DNA of 64,000 bases from Paenibacillus wynnii (lineage in GTDB: Bacteria; Bacillota; Bacilli; Paenibacillales; Paenibacillaceae), in NCBI RefSeq assembly GCF_030812855.1, contig NZ_JAUSTK010000016.1, positions 1 through 64,000 on the forward strand, given 5' to 3'. Shown here one piece after another: positions 26,582 through 35,998 of this stretch (positions are counted from its first letter, which is position 1; every line of letters starts with the position of its first letter). A program made the translations under genes and the position numbers. Under the pieces are notes generated by a model, which searched no databases, was not told where the DNA came from, and worked only from the letters and a program-made list of their open reading frames with translations.

Positions 26582-28330
26582 TTATTGATGTTTATACAAA
26601 ATCCTGAATTCATACGGCATTAACACACCTAGATGTTCACCAGTATGCCAAGTTTCCATTGCGCCATCGTTTATGGCATCGTACCATTCGCCGGTGGGGA
26701 ACGGAAGTTCAGCCGTAAGTGGAGCCGGGGATGCGTTCATAACCACAACCAAGAGATCTTCACCTAATCGGCGCTCATACGCTAATAGAGAAGAACCTTT
26801 CTCGGCCCACAAGGTCCGGAACGATCCTGAAGTCAGCGCCGGATGCGCTTTGCGGAGCTGGATGAGCTTTTGGTAAAAAGCGAACAGTTCCCGGTCTTGC
26901 TTCTCCGATTCCCAGATCATGCACCTGCGATTGTCAGGATCAAATTGACCCGTGAGTCCCACTTCGTTCCCGTAATAAATGCTCGGCGCCCCGGCAAAAG
27001 TAAACTGGAGCGCAGTGGCCAGCTTCATCTTCCGCTTGTCATCACCGCATAATGTCAACAAACGTACCGTATCATGTGTATCCAAATGAACGAAGCAGCT
27101 CTCATTCACCTGCTGCGGATACCGGGCCAAATACCCGCCGATTTTTGCCGCGAAATCATACGCATCATAATGCTCAAAGACGATAAAATCGAGGATCGCA
27201 TGGGCCACCGGGTAGTTCATCACACCGTCGAATTGATCCCCTTGCAGCCATTTCATCCCGTCATGCCAGACTTCCCCCAGAATATAGGCGTCCGATTTCA
27301 ACTCTTTTACCGCCTTGCGGAATTCCCGCCAAAAGGCATGATCCGCTTCGTTCGCCACATCGAGCCGCCAACCGTCTACATCCGTCTCTTCAATCCAATA
27401 GCGTCCCACGTTGATAAAATAATCCCTAACTTCGGGATGGGCCGTATTTAATTTGGGCATGGTTTGTTCGAACGCAAACGTCTTATAGGAAGGAACGCCG
27501 TCGGTCACCTGAAGCGGCCACTCATTAATGTGAAACCAGTCGTAATACTCCGAGTCCTTCCCTTTTTCCACCACATCCTGAAAATAAGGAAACGTAACCC
27601 CGCAGTGATTGAACACACCGTCCAAAATAACGCGAATACCCCGCTCATGGCAGGCCTGGACCAAAGATTTCAGCGTCTCCGTAGACCCAAAATGAGGATC
27701 GATCTGCAAATAATTCCGTGTATCGTATTTATGGTTCGACGGCGCGTCAAATAGAGGGTTAAAATAAATCACCGTAATGCCCAGCTCCGTCAAATAATCC
27801 AGATGATCGATAACCCCTTGCAAATCTCCGCCAAAAAAATTGTAATACTCCGGCCTGCCGCCCCATGCCTGTGTCTCTTGCGGATCGTTACTCCGATCTC
27901 CGTTTGCGAAACGTTCGGGAAATATCTGATAAAAGATGGCGTCCTTTACCCAAACAGGCGGCTTATGCACATCAACCGGGTGCAAATAGGGAAATTCGAA
28001 CAGTCCCAGATGCTCCTTAGGCGATGCAGAATGGAACCCTTTTTCGGTATACCAGATTTGATCGTGGCCTTTTGTCAGAAGAAAACCGTAAGCAAGCCTG
28101 CCATAAGGAGGGCGTACCGCTGCCTGCCAGTAGTCATACAACTCGTCGCTCGCCAGAATCTCCATACTCTCTGTTGCCATGTCACCCCAGGGCTTGCATT
28201 TATCTCCGTACAGGACTTCCACCTTTGTGGCGTCCTCTTTTTTAGTGCGGATACGCAAATGAACCGTTTGATCATCGTAACCATAAGTCCAGCCATCACC
28301 CGGCCGGTGGTAAATCGCTTCGAGCAGCAT
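26582..28330 (-). CDS. GH13_20 neopullulanase / cyclomaltodextrinase / maltogenic amylase
   Basis: A 582-residue enzyme with an N-terminal CBM34-type domain (~1-120), the feature that separates this subfamily from other GH13 enzymes, then the catalytic barrel. Catalytic residues are Asp324 (WRLDVANE), Glu353 (LGEVWHD) and Asp420 (LDTHDT). It degrades cyclodextrins, pullulan or maltodextrins inside the cell. AAAGGAG lies 14 bp before the ATG, a long spacing, with an in-frame stop just upstream. It follows malG by 54 bp and precedes the GH31 gene by 86 bp. Confidence 0.94.
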   Translation of the reverse strand: MLLEAIYHRPGDGWTYGYDDQTVHLRIRTKKEDATKVEVLYGDKCKPWGDMATESMEILASDELYDYWQAAVRPPYGRLAYGFLLTKGHDQIWYTEKGFHSASPKEHLGLFEFPYLHPVDVHKPPVWVKDAIFYQIFPERFANGDRSNDPQETQAWGGRPEYYNFFGGDLQGVIDHLDYLTELGITVIYFNPLFDAPSNHKYDTRNYLQIDPHFGSTETLKSLVQACHERGIRVILDGVFNHCGVTFPYFQDVVEKGKDSEYYDWFHINEWPLQVTDGVPSYKTFAFEQTMPKLNTAHPEVRDYFINVGRYWIEETDVDGWRLDVANEADHAFWREFRKAVKELKSDAYILGEVWHDGMKWLQGDQFDGVMNYPVAHAILDFIVFEHYDAYDFAAKIGGYLARYPQQVNESCFVHLDTHDTVRLLTLCGDDKRKMKLATALQFTFAGAPSIYYGNEVGLTGQFDPDNRRCMIWESEKQDRELFAFYQKLIQLRKAHPALTSGSFRTLWAEKGSSLLAYERRLGEDLLVVVMNASPAPLTAELPFPTGEWYDAINDGAMETWHTGEHLGVLMPYEFRILYKHQ

Positions 28331-28384
28331 AATCTGTCATCCAACTCCTTTAATGTTTAAATTGTTCATTCTCCCAGGTACGGC

Positions 28385-29227
28385 TCAGCCCTTCTCGGAC
28401 CCCGCCATCAACCCTTCAACCAAATACCGCTGCAGTAAAATGAACAGTAGTGTCAATGGAACCGCAACCAGCACACAGCCGGCGGCGAACAGCGTAAATT
28501 CCGTGGCGAACTTTCCCTGCACAATTTTGAACAGTCCGACCGCCAGTGTCTGCTTCTCGGGCGTACTTAACACCATGTTGGCAAAAATAAAATCGACAAA
28601 ACCTCCGCTGAATGAAGTGAGCGCAATGTAGACAAGCATCGGCTTGGACAGCGGCAGCATAATTCGCCGGAATACCGTGAAATGCCCGGCTCCGTCAATC
28701 CGTGCCGCATCGACCAGACTCTGCGGAACCGTGTCAAAATAGCTTTTCACATATAAATAGCCCATCGGGGCTCCGGCCGAATACACCAGAATCAGGGATA
28801 GATGTGTATTGAGAAGCTGCAGTTGCATCAGCAAAATATAAACAGCAATCATACTCATAAATCCGGGGAACATCCCGATGATGAGCATTCCGAGCATCAG
28901 ATTCTTACGGCCTTTGAACCGGAAACGGGAAAAGACATACCCGGTGATCGTAACCAGAAAAGTGCTGAATATCATCGTAAAGAAAGACACTTTGAATGTG
29001 TTGATAAACCACTGCGCATACGGATAGGTATTGAACAAATCCCTGTAATGCTGCAGCGTGAACGTGGATGGAATCAAATGTTCGCTGTATAAGGCATTGC
29101 CTGGTCTGAAGGAGGACATCACGACCCAGAGCGCAGGATAAATACATACGATGCCGATTACAATCAGCCCCGCATAACAGAAGAGGTTGCCCAAACTCCA
29201 TTTCAGCTTCGCGTCCGATCTTGTCAT
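28385..29227 (-). CDS. Maltodextrin-type ABC transporter permease (MalG family)
   Basis: A 280-residue permease with six predicted membrane segments and the EAA loop SLVDAARIDGAGHFTVFRRIMLPLSKP. The start has GGAGG upstream and overlaps the malF stop by 4 bp. It is clearly paralogous to 17352-18191 (shared C-terminus LLQRYLVEGLMAGSEKG against LQRYLIEGLTSGAEKG). It would form a heterodimer with the adjacent MalF. Confidence 0.93.
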   Translation of the reverse strand: MTRSDAKLKWSLGNLFCYAGLIVIGIVCIYPALWVVMSSFRPGNALYSEHLIPSTFTLQHYRDLFNTYPYAQWFINTFKVSFFTMIFSTFLVTITGYVFSRFRFKGRKNLMLGMLIIGMFPGFMSMIAVYILLMQLQLLNTHLSLILVYSAGAPMGYLYVKSYFDTVPQSLVDAARIDGAGHFTVFRRIMLPLSKPMLVYIALTSFSGGFVDFIFANMVLSTPEKQTLAVGLFKIVQGKFATEFTLFAAGCVLVAVPLTLLFILLQRYLVEGLMAGSEKG

Positions 29228-30534
29228 CTGTTCAAATCCTCCTCCTTAAATGCCTTCGTTCTCCGGATGTTGGCGATCGCAAAGGATGAAACAATGATGA
29301 AGATGAAAATGCCAATGATGGAAGCAAAATTATACTTGCCGCTGTCCATCGTCAGTTTGTACAACCAGGTGATCAGAATATCGGTGCTGCCCGCGGATTG
29401 ATAGGCCGGATTTGCCGGATTACCATTCGTCAGCAGGTAGATCAGATTAAAATTGTTGATATTGCCGGCAAAGGACATTACCAGCAGCGGGCCAAATGAG
29501 AACATCACCGTCGGAAGCGTGATGGCATTGAATTGCTGAAACGGACTGGCCCCGTCAATTTCGGCGGCTTCGTATAAATCCCTCGATATCGTGGATAAAA
29601 TCCCGATAATCATCAGCATCGTAATCGGAAACCCAATCCAGATGTTAACGACGATTACCGTGAACTTGGCCCAGAACGGATCTGTCAACCAAGGCAGGCC
29701 TCCCAGACCGAAATAACCGAGATATTGGTTGATCGGGCCGAACTCACCGTTAAACATGTTTCTCATAATAAGCAGTGAAATGAACTGTGGTATCGCATAC
29801 GGGATAATAAACAGGGTGCGCCAAAAGCCTTTAAAGCGAATTCCTTTTTTCTGAACCATCAGAGCCACGATAAATCCACCCGCAAATGTTGTCAACGTTG
29901 CGCAGATCGTCCAAATCAGCGTCCAGAGCGCTACTCCGAAAAACGTCTGATTCCAGGCCTTAATCGTAAAGATATTTTTGAAGCCTTCCATTCCAGTCCA
30001 ACTCACCAGTTTGGCCGGCGGTAGAAAATTCGGAGCCGAATAATTCGTAAAGGCCAGCAAAACCATGAACAGAATCGGCATCAGTGTAAAGAAGACAACG
30101 AGCAGAATGGGGATAAAAATAACCATTTGCGGGAATTTTGCCCCTTTAAGATACTGTAAGGTCTCCGCAAAATGCGGCGCCCGTTCTCCCTGCTCCCGCT
30201 TCCTGCCTATCAAGTAGGCGTCACGCACATTGGCAATATAAATGAATGCCAGGATGACCATAGCCAAAATGACGATCATGCCCTCGATTAATAAAAAAAT
30301 GGAATGGTCGCCACGGACATTGACGTATACTTTTCCTATTTTTTTCAGGTGGTCTGCTTTTTCCCCAAGCGTAGTCAAACCCCAGACAGCCTTAGGTAAA
30401 GAAAAAGCCAGGCTGATTCCGGCAATGTGCAAAAGGAATAACAACACTCCCTTTACAAATTGTCGGTTGTATATCTGTCCAAGCCCCATACCGAGCAGCG
30501 ATAGAATCATCGCCCGCTTTCGATGCTGGATCAT
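29224..30534 (-). CDS. Maltodextrin-type ABC transporter permease (MalF family)
   Basis: A 436-residue permease with the same N-terminal two-segment extension as its paralogue (SLLGMGLGQIYNRQFVKG) and the EAA loop LYEAAEIDGASPFQQFNAITLPTV. GGGAG lies ~10 bp before the ATG. As in the other system, no ATPase is encoded nearby, so both importers probably depend on a common MsmX-type ATPase. Confidence 0.93.
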   Translation of the reverse strand: MIQHRKRAMILSLLGMGLGQIYNRQFVKGVLLFLLHIAGISLAFSLPKAVWGLTTLGEKADHLKKIGKVYVNVRGDHSIFLLIEGMIVILAMVILAFIYIANVRDAYLIGRKREQGERAPHFAETLQYLKGAKFPQMVIFIPILLVVFFTLMPILFMVLLAFTNYSAPNFLPPAKLVSWTGMEGFKNIFTIKAWNQTFFGVALWTLIWTICATLTTFAGGFIVALMVQKKGIRFKGFWRTLFIIPYAIPQFISLLIMRNMFNGEFGPINQYLGYFGLGGLPWLTDPFWAKFTVIVVNIWIGFPITMLMIIGILSTISRDLYEAAEIDGASPFQQFNAITLPTVMFSFGPLLVMSFAGNINNFNLIYLLTNGNPANPAYQSAGSTDILITWLYKLTMDSGKYNFASIIGIFIFIIVSSFAIANIRRTKAFKEEDLNR

Positions 30535-30555
30535 TGTTATTCATCTCCCATTAGC

Positions 30556-30600
30556 AAAAAAGTGGCGACGTCATCCTATGCCGAAGATTTGGATGACGTC
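30556..30600 (-). terminator. Attenuator/terminator between malE and malF (second system)
   Basis: GACGTCATCC (30567-30576) pairs perfectly with GGATGACGTC (30591-30600) and an A-run at 30556-30561 gives U's on the minus strand. Such a hairpin after the binding-protein gene commonly lowers expression of the permeases relative to MalE. Confidence 0.7.
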
Positions 30601-30623
30601 AGTTCATCAGGCGAAACCGCAGC

Positions 30624-31928
30624 TTATTGGTGTAAGGTTTGTATGCCTTCCTTAATGCTTTTTACCGCATTGTCCAATGTTGTCTGCGGGTCTTCCCCTT
30701 TCCAAATCAACTCCAGCGCGTTGGCCATTGGAGCCCATACTTGCTGCATTTCAAAGATCGACGGCATCGCAATGGAATGCTCGAATTGCCGGATCGCTCC
30801 GCTGACCATCGCGTTGTCTTTGATCACGGCCTCGTTTTCCATGCCTTTGCGAGCGGGAATGAAGCCGGACACTTCAAAATTCTTCAGCAATGCTTCCTTG
30901 GTTGTCACATATCTGGCAAACAATTTTGCCGCATTCGGATATTTGGAATATGCGCTGACATAATAGGCTTTTACACCAGCGAAGGTATTCGGCACCTCAC
31001 CGCTCGGGAACTTTGGCAACGGTACCATTCCGACTTCAAATGGGAGCTCGGAGAAATTGCCGATATTCCACACTCCATCCAGATTGATGGCCAGTTTCCC
31101 TTCCTGAAACAAAGCAGTTTTCACATCCCCTGTAGCATCAGCCGCTTCCATAGGCAAAATTTCGCGCATGGACTGAAAGTATTTCATGGCTTCAACCGCT
31201 CCCGCACTGTTCAGTCCGATTTCTTCCGGGTTGGTATTGTTGTCGCCAAAAACATAACCCTTATAACCCGAGAAGAAGGGATAAGCAAAATATAAATTAT
31301 TCAACTGCATCATAAATCCGTATTTCTTGGTTCCCACATCGTTAAATGTCTTGGAGAAACGGATAATGTCATCCCAGCTATTCAAGTCCGACTCCTTGAC
31401 CAGTTCCTTGTTGTAGAACAAAGCATAGGTCTCCATATTGCGCGGATAGCCGTAAAGAATGCCGTCTTTCGTTACGGCATTAACTGCCGTCTCCTGAAAT
31501 TCCGCTTTGGTCTCCTCTTCAAAGAAATCATTTGGAAGGACAAAACCGCCGGCTATCGCTTCACTCAGATTGTCATGAGGGAGCACCAGCAGATCTGCTG
31601 CGAGCCCTGCGGGGCCGTCGATCTTCATCTTGGTCATCTGCTCTGGTGCTCCTTGTTCCTGAACCTCGACCGGAATGTTGTACTTCTCGGAGAATTGTTT
31701 GGCGATTTCAGTTAAGAAAGGCAGCCCGTCTTTACCGTCCCAGACCAGCAGTTTGGCGCCGGGCTCGGGTGTCAACTCGTCGGCATTTGTCGTATTCTCG
31801 TTAGTTGGACTGGTTTGTTCCGTACGCTGAGGCGTATTGTTCTCTGTCGCTTGGTTGTTTGAACATGCCACCGTTCCGAACAACATCATAAAGGCAAGCA
31901 AAAGGAGATTGATTTTCCCTAATTTCAT
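30624..31928 (-). CDS. Maltodextrin-type solute-binding lipoprotein (MalE family)
   Basis: The lipoprotein signal (KLGKINLLLLAFMMLFGTVAC, lipobox TVAC) is followed by a Thr/Asn-rich linker and a family 1 binding-protein fold (LAINLDGVWNIG, VKAYYVSAYSKYPNAAKLF). The ATG at 31928 with AAGGGTGG upstream is chosen; the frame to 31985 would add a hydrophilic stretch before the signal. It is the first gene of the operon running to GH31 at 24078. Confidence 0.93.
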   Translation of the reverse strand: MKLGKINLLLLAFMMLFGTVACSNNQATENNTPQRTEQTSPTNENTTNADELTPEPGAKLLVWDGKDGLPFLTEIAKQFSEKYNIPVEVQEQGAPEQMTKMKIDGPAGLAADLLVLPHDNLSEAIAGGFVLPNDFFEEETKAEFQETAVNAVTKDGILYGYPRNMETYALFYNKELVKESDLNSWDDIIRFSKTFNDVGTKKYGFMMQLNNLYFAYPFFSGYKGYVFGDNNTNPEEIGLNSAGAVEAMKYFQSMREILPMEAADATGDVKTALFQEGKLAINLDGVWNIGNFSELPFEVGMVPLPKFPSGEVPNTFAGVKAYYVSAYSKYPNAAKLFARYVTTKEALLKNFEVSGFIPARKGMENEAVIKDNAMVSGAIRQFEHSIAMPSIFEMQQVWAPMANALELIWKGEDPQTTLDNAVKSIKEGIQTLHQ

Positions 31929-31954
31929 TACATGAACCACCCTTCGATTATTTA

Positions 31955-31968
31955 ATAAAACGCTTTCA
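31955..31968 (-). promoter_or_regulatory. cre-like catabolite repression site before malE
   Basis: On the minus strand TGAAAGCGTTTTAT fits the CcpA consensus at 13 of 14 positions. It lies ~27 bp upstream of the malE start, within the leader, where CcpA could block transcription when glucose is present. Confidence 0.6.
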
Positions 31969-32056
31969 GTGAAACATTTAATCAAAAAATTAAATCTGCA
32001 TTCACTTATTTCAACGGTATAACTCTAAACACCATCTCCTTTCATTTGTCATTTTT

Positions 32057-32072
32057 GATTAATCGTTTAATC
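32057..32072. promoter_or_regulatory. LacI-type operator upstream of malE
   Basis: GATTAATCGTTTAATC is a near-perfect palindrome around CG. A related sequence lies before the neighbouring lacI gene (33144-33159), so the local LacI protein is the likely ligand. Confidence 0.65.
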
Positions 32073-32101
32073 TAATGATAAAAAAATATAGCAAGAGAAC
32101 A

Positions 32102-33127
32102 CTATACTTTTTTACTATAAGGAATCGTGCTTTGCCGCACAGTAAGACTAACCGGAATGGTCACGTTTCTGGTCGAGGAGACCGTTCCATTAATTTGGTC
32201 GAGCAACATGTTAACAGCTGTCTGGCCTTTGCTCAACACGTCCTGCCGGATGGTCGTCAACGAAGGAATCATAAACTGGGTATAAAATATATCATCGAAG
32301 CCGATAACGGATAGATCCGTAGGCACCGACAGACCAATATCATGCAGCCCTCTGATTAATCCCATAGCAGAAACATCGGAGAAAGCGAATACAGCACTGA
32401 TCCTGCTTTTGCTGCTTCCAATCTTTTGGGCCGCCTGATATCCGCCCTGTATAGAGGAGAACTCCTCAATCACCAGTTCCGGATCGCTTGAAATGCCGCA
32501 TTCTTGTAACGCCCTTAAATAACCTTGGTAGCGGAAATAGTTGACTCCGCCTTCCTCCAGCTTCCCGGTCAGGGCTGCAATTGTCTTATGCCCCAATCCT
32601 ATCAAATGCTTCGTCCCGAGATATCCTCCCGCTTCGTCATCCAAATTGACCTGGTACAGGTCAGGACTAGACAAATAGCTGTCCAGAAATACACATGGCA
32701 CACCCATTTCCATCACTTTTTGCAAGGCGGAAGAGTGGCCAAAGGTACCCACAACAATCAGGCCGTCAAGATCCCGCTGCTTCACAAACGAGAAATCCTC
32801 ATCCTCATTCGTGCCCAGCAATATGACCTGAACTTCATGATTCCTCGCTCCGTTCTCCACACCACGCACAAGTTCCCAATAAAATGGATTGTCCTGCAGT
32901 ATTCCTTTCTCCAGAAACGGAACCACAACGGCAATCAGATGTGAATTTTTATTTTTCAAATTACGGGCCGAGGCGCTGGGAACAAACTGCTGTTCCTGAA
33001 TAATCTTGTTTACCTTGTTGATCGTGTTTGCAGATACCCTGCCGGTTTGATTGATGACATTGGACACTGTCGCTACGGATACGTTTGCAATTCGGGCAAT
33101 ATCCTTAATTGAAACTTTGTTATTCAT
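32102..33127 (-). CDS. LacI-family repressor
   Basis: Residues ~5-27 (SIKDIARIANVSVATVSNVIN) are the LacI HTH, and the rest is the sugar-binding core, 341 residues in all. GAGGAG lies ~6 bp before the ATG. It is upstream of and on the same strand as malE, unlike the first system, where lacI is last. Matching operators before malE and before its own gene suggest repression of the operon and of itself. The inducer is presumably a maltodextrin. Confidence 0.93.
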   Translation of the reverse strand: MNNKVSIKDIARIANVSVATVSNVINQTGRVSANTINKVNKIIQEQQFVPSASARNLKNKNSHLIAVVVPFLEKGILQDNPFYWELVRGVENGARNHEVQVILLGTNEDEDFSFVKQRDLDGLIVVGTFGHSSALQKVMEMGVPCVFLDSYLSSPDLYQVNLDDEAGGYLGTKHLIGLGHKTIAALTGKLEEGGVNYFRYQGYLRALQECGISSDPELVIEEFSSIQGGYQAAQKIGSSKSRISAVFAFSDVSAMGLIRGLHDIGLSVPTDLSVIGFDDIFYTQFMIPSLTTIRQDVLSKGQTAVNMLLDQINGTVSSTRNVTIPVSLTVRQSTIPYSKKV

Positions 33128-33143
33128 AAAGGCTCCTCAATTT

Positions 33144-33159
33144 GATTAAACGTTACATC
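33144..33159. promoter_or_regulatory. LacI-type operator before its own gene
   Basis: GATTAAACGTTACATC has the half-site GATTAA and central CG seen at 32057-32072, less symmetric. Its position 17 bp before the lacI start suggests autoregulation. Confidence 0.5.
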
Positions 33160-33229
33160 ACTGTAAATTAATTTAATCACCTATAGATTATTTTGTCAAT
33201 GGATTTTTTGAAATGACCCGTTATTTCCC

Positions 33230-33345
33230 CGCATCCCAAAATATAGGAGCAAATGTATCCAACAGTTGCAGATCACGGTATATCGTCCTTACATCTACAT
33301 CGCACTTAAAAGCCAAATTTGTTGCGGATATACCAGGATTGGATC
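33230..33345 (-). pseudogene. HTH_11/WYL-type regulator relic
   Basis: The minus strand encodes GISATNLAFKCDVDVRTIYRDLQLLD, the recognition helix segment of HTH_11 regulators (usual form VRTIYRDIxxL), followed by a stop. It lacks a start and a ligand domain. Confidence 0.6.
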
Positions 33346-33737
33346 AAATTAATGATATTATATACGTGAAATTTTCTCGGCTATGATTATTCTCCTCACT
33401 ATGATAATGATCGTTCTATTACTAGGTTTCTACACTATAATTTCAATGAAATCCAATTACTTCCTTCTAAACTATGTATGGATGGTCTTTTGTTGCTTTT
33501 CCTTTCTTTGGTCTGTCATCATGTTTCTTTTTACACAGTATACCTAATCAATGCTTCTACGGTTTGTCAGGGAACGTATGTTTGTTGATAAAAACAAAGA
33601 AAAAAACCGATCCATCCGAGCTATGACCACAGGGAGGAATCAGGTTATTTAAGGTTCAACTGATTTTGAATAGGTATGACCCATATTTACTCTATGAAAA
33701 CCTTTGGTGTTGTGGGCTTCTAAAGTAATTCGGCTTT
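33346..33737. other. Non-coding spacer between lacI unit and sigK copy C
   Basis: About 390 bp with no recognisable gene. No sigK-type terminator hairpin was found next to copy C, so its usual 3' flank has been lost or replaced here. Confidence 0.4.
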
Positions 33738-34241
33738 CTACCGCTTTGCCTTATAAAACTCATGATACAGCTTCATGAGCGCTCTTTTCTCTATCCTTGA
33801 TACATAACTCCGGCTTATCCCAAGCTCCTTCGCGATTTCCCGTTGCGTCCGCTCTTCCCCGCCTGTATCTAAACCAAACCGTCCAACAACTACTTCCTTC
33901 TCTCGGTCATCCAGAATATCTAGATTACGATATATTTTACTCTTCTCAATATTAAGATCTACTGTGAGCAGCAGATCATCGGCTCCTGATCCCAAAATAT
34001 CTATCAACGTTATTTCGTTGCCTTCCTTGTCCGTTCCAATGGGATCGTGCAGTGACACGTCCTTTCGGGTCTTTTTGAGTGAACGGAGATGCATAAGAAT
34101 TTCATTCTCGATACAACGGGCAGCAAAAGTGGCCAGCTTTGTTCCCTTGTTGGGGCGGTAGCTTTCGATGGCCTTGATGAGTCCAATCGTTCCGATTGAG
34201 ATTAGGTCCTCCATAACCTCGCCGGTGTTATCGAATTTTTT
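33738..34241 (-). pseudogene. sigK 3'-segment copy C (complete 3' end)
   Basis: Intact coding sequence for sigK residues 67-233, ending YKAKR where the intact gene has YKVKR. The DNA is nearly identical to copy B through most of its length, including third positions, so B and C share a recent common source. There is no promoter or native 5' part. An ATG occurs by chance inside the adjoining arm, giving an open frame of 176 codons with no ribosome binding site. Confidence 0.92.
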
Positions 34242-34267
34242 GAGGTTGTGGACACGATACGATGTCA
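34242..34267 (-). other. Shared attachment-arm sequence, copy C
   Basis: Minus strand TGACATCGTATCGTGTCC followed by ACAACCTC and the A-run. Differs from copy A by a single base in this stretch (CCTC against CGTC). Confidence 0.8.
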
Positions 34268-34529
34268 TTTTCTCGTCTGATTAACAACTGTTAGTAAATA
34301 ATAAATGTTCGTTATATCTGTAGAAACCCTGTACGAACCACCTGAAGCAAAGCCTGATCTTTTCTTTGTTATACATAAGGCCACGAAGACATGGCCTATC
34401 TCATGCAAAATAGAGATATTGGGACAACAAGCAATAAGGTCGAATATTTGTTGTGAAGCGGCAGTGGTCACAAAGAGCCTAAATCTCCGTTTACTCAGAG
34501 ACCGCCCTTATGACTCATGAGGTGGGGGG

Positions 34530-35075
34530 GCAAGATTGATCAGGTCAAACGGGAAAAGGGTGACAACTGGACGATTAAACAGATGGTCATTTTTCAGAAT
34601 CAGCTAAAGCATCGATTAGAGCATTTGGTTAATAGGATAAGGAAAAAAACTTGCTCTACTTCGAGCAGCTTGGCGTTGATATGCTATTCGTCAATGAAGC
34701 GCATGCCTACAAAAACTATTTTACTTTTACCAAAATGCGCAATGTCGCCGGCATAGGTAAAACAAGTAGTCAGCGTGCCGTGGTTATGCTCCTAAAATGC
34801 CAATACATTTAGGAGATGAATTAAGGTAGAGGCGTGGTCTTTGCAACGGGAACACCGATAAGCAATAGCATGTCTGAGATGTAAATGATGCAGCGTTATT
34901 TACAGTAATGGCAGTGAAGAGGCTTGGATTGGCTTTTTTCGATTATTTGGCAGCAACTTTTGGGGGAAATCATCTCCTCACTTGAAATAACGCTTGAAGG
35001 CAGTAGGTATTGGATGAAGTCCCGATTTGCCAAATTTCATAATCTTCCAGAACAACCAAAAAAGGAATACTCTCC
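34530..35075 (+). pseudogene. Decayed ICE/phage-type helicase-methylase gene
   Basis: Several plus-strand frames match in order: FEQLGVDMLFVNEAHAYKN (DEAH box), FTKMRNVAGI, GRGVVFATGTPISNSMSEM (helicase motif III region), then GEIISSLEIT and MKSRFAKFHNLPE. This is the core of the very large DEAD/DEAH-helicase plus N-6-methylase proteins carried by integrative conjugative elements. Frameshifts and stops separate the blocks, so it is dead. It shows that another mobile element once occupied this spot. Confidence 0.75.
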
Positions 35076-35354
35076 CATGAGTGCTACCCATATAGGGTGC
35101 GATATTTTTCCAGTTCATTAATACTTGTTCTTTTACAACTTTTTTGAAGTATTCTAGTAAAATTGGATATTTATAGTCCTATTTACACTGTAATCAGTAG
35201 CATAAATATGTAAAAATATAACTATGTTCAAAAATATATTTTTTGGGAGGTGTTTAATATTTCATATGATCTTTTAGTCTGATAGATATCCAGAACGAAA
35301 AAGTAGATTACAAACAAAATGAATAAATCTAAAAAAAGAATTGGAGGCGGAATT

Positions 35355-35978
35355 ATGTTGTTGAAAAAAATAAGAAAACCGCTATTTTCTCTCTTGATAC
35401 TTTCCAGCTTTGCTATTGGAGCAAGTTCAACATATGCTTACAAAATTTGGTATAGTGGCGGATACAGACCCTATCCAGTGTCTGGCAGCCCAATTGTAGT
35501 CCATCCTTACAGTACGTTCGACACTGAAAGTATAACTGCTATGAACAATGGAGCGGCGCAATGGAACAGTGCAGGTGCGGGTACACTTTTAAATATAGGC
35601 AGCACTACAACGAATACTTCCTATCCCAATGACAACGATTTGAATCAAGTCACAAAGGGTGCAAGAGGAACAGATCAATATCTAATGCAGACACATGTGA
35701 CTTCATCCGGTTATGAGTGGGTTGGTGCTTGGTATGTAAATGCCATATATGAAGCAGATATTGATGTTAATATCTCACACCCATGGTCAAATGCAGTATC
35801 AGGGAATTCAAATTATTATGATGTAGGGAATTCTTTTACTCATGAACTAGGTCATCTTCTTGGCTTAGATCACTCAGGCGTTTCCGGAGCAACCATGTGG
35901 TCAGGTTCTAGTCCAGGAACTATTTATAAGAGAGATATTGCGCAAGATGATATAGATGGAATTAAGGACTTATACTAA
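35355..35978 (+). CDS. Secreted matrixin-like zinc metalloprotease
   Basis: A 207-residue protein with a signal peptide (KKIRKPLFSLLILSSFAIGASSTYA) and a zinc site HELGHLLGLDH, the HExxHxxGxxH form of matrixin/metzincin peptidases. A Met follows (GATMWSG) and may act as the Met-turn. There is no recognisable propeptide with a cysteine switch. GGAGG lies 9 bp before the ATG at 35355, so the longer frame from 35319 is rejected. It leads a three-gene group with a secreted protein and a lipoprotein. The substrate is unknown. Confidence 0.88.
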   Translation: MLLKKIRKPLFSLLILSSFAIGASSTYAYKIWYSGGYRPYPVSGSPIVVHPYSTFDTESITAMNNGAAQWNSAGAGTLLNIGSTTTNTSYPNDNDLNQVTKGARGTDQYLMQTHVTSSGYEWVGAWYVNAIYEADIDVNISHPWSNAVSGNSNYYDVGNSFTHELGHLLGLDHSGVSGATMWSGSSPGTIYKRDIAQDDIDGIKDLY

Positions 35979-35998
35979 AACTAGGGAGGGGTTAAATT

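Noticed and set aside
27074..28360. Several plus-strand frames opposite the GH13_20 gene
   Set aside because: They mirror the codon pattern of the real gene and have no start signals.
33738..34268. Reading the 176-codon frames of copies C and E as functional sigma factors
   Set aside because: The start codons lie by chance in the arm, there is no ribosome binding site or promoter, and the pro-sequence and regions before residue 67 are absent.
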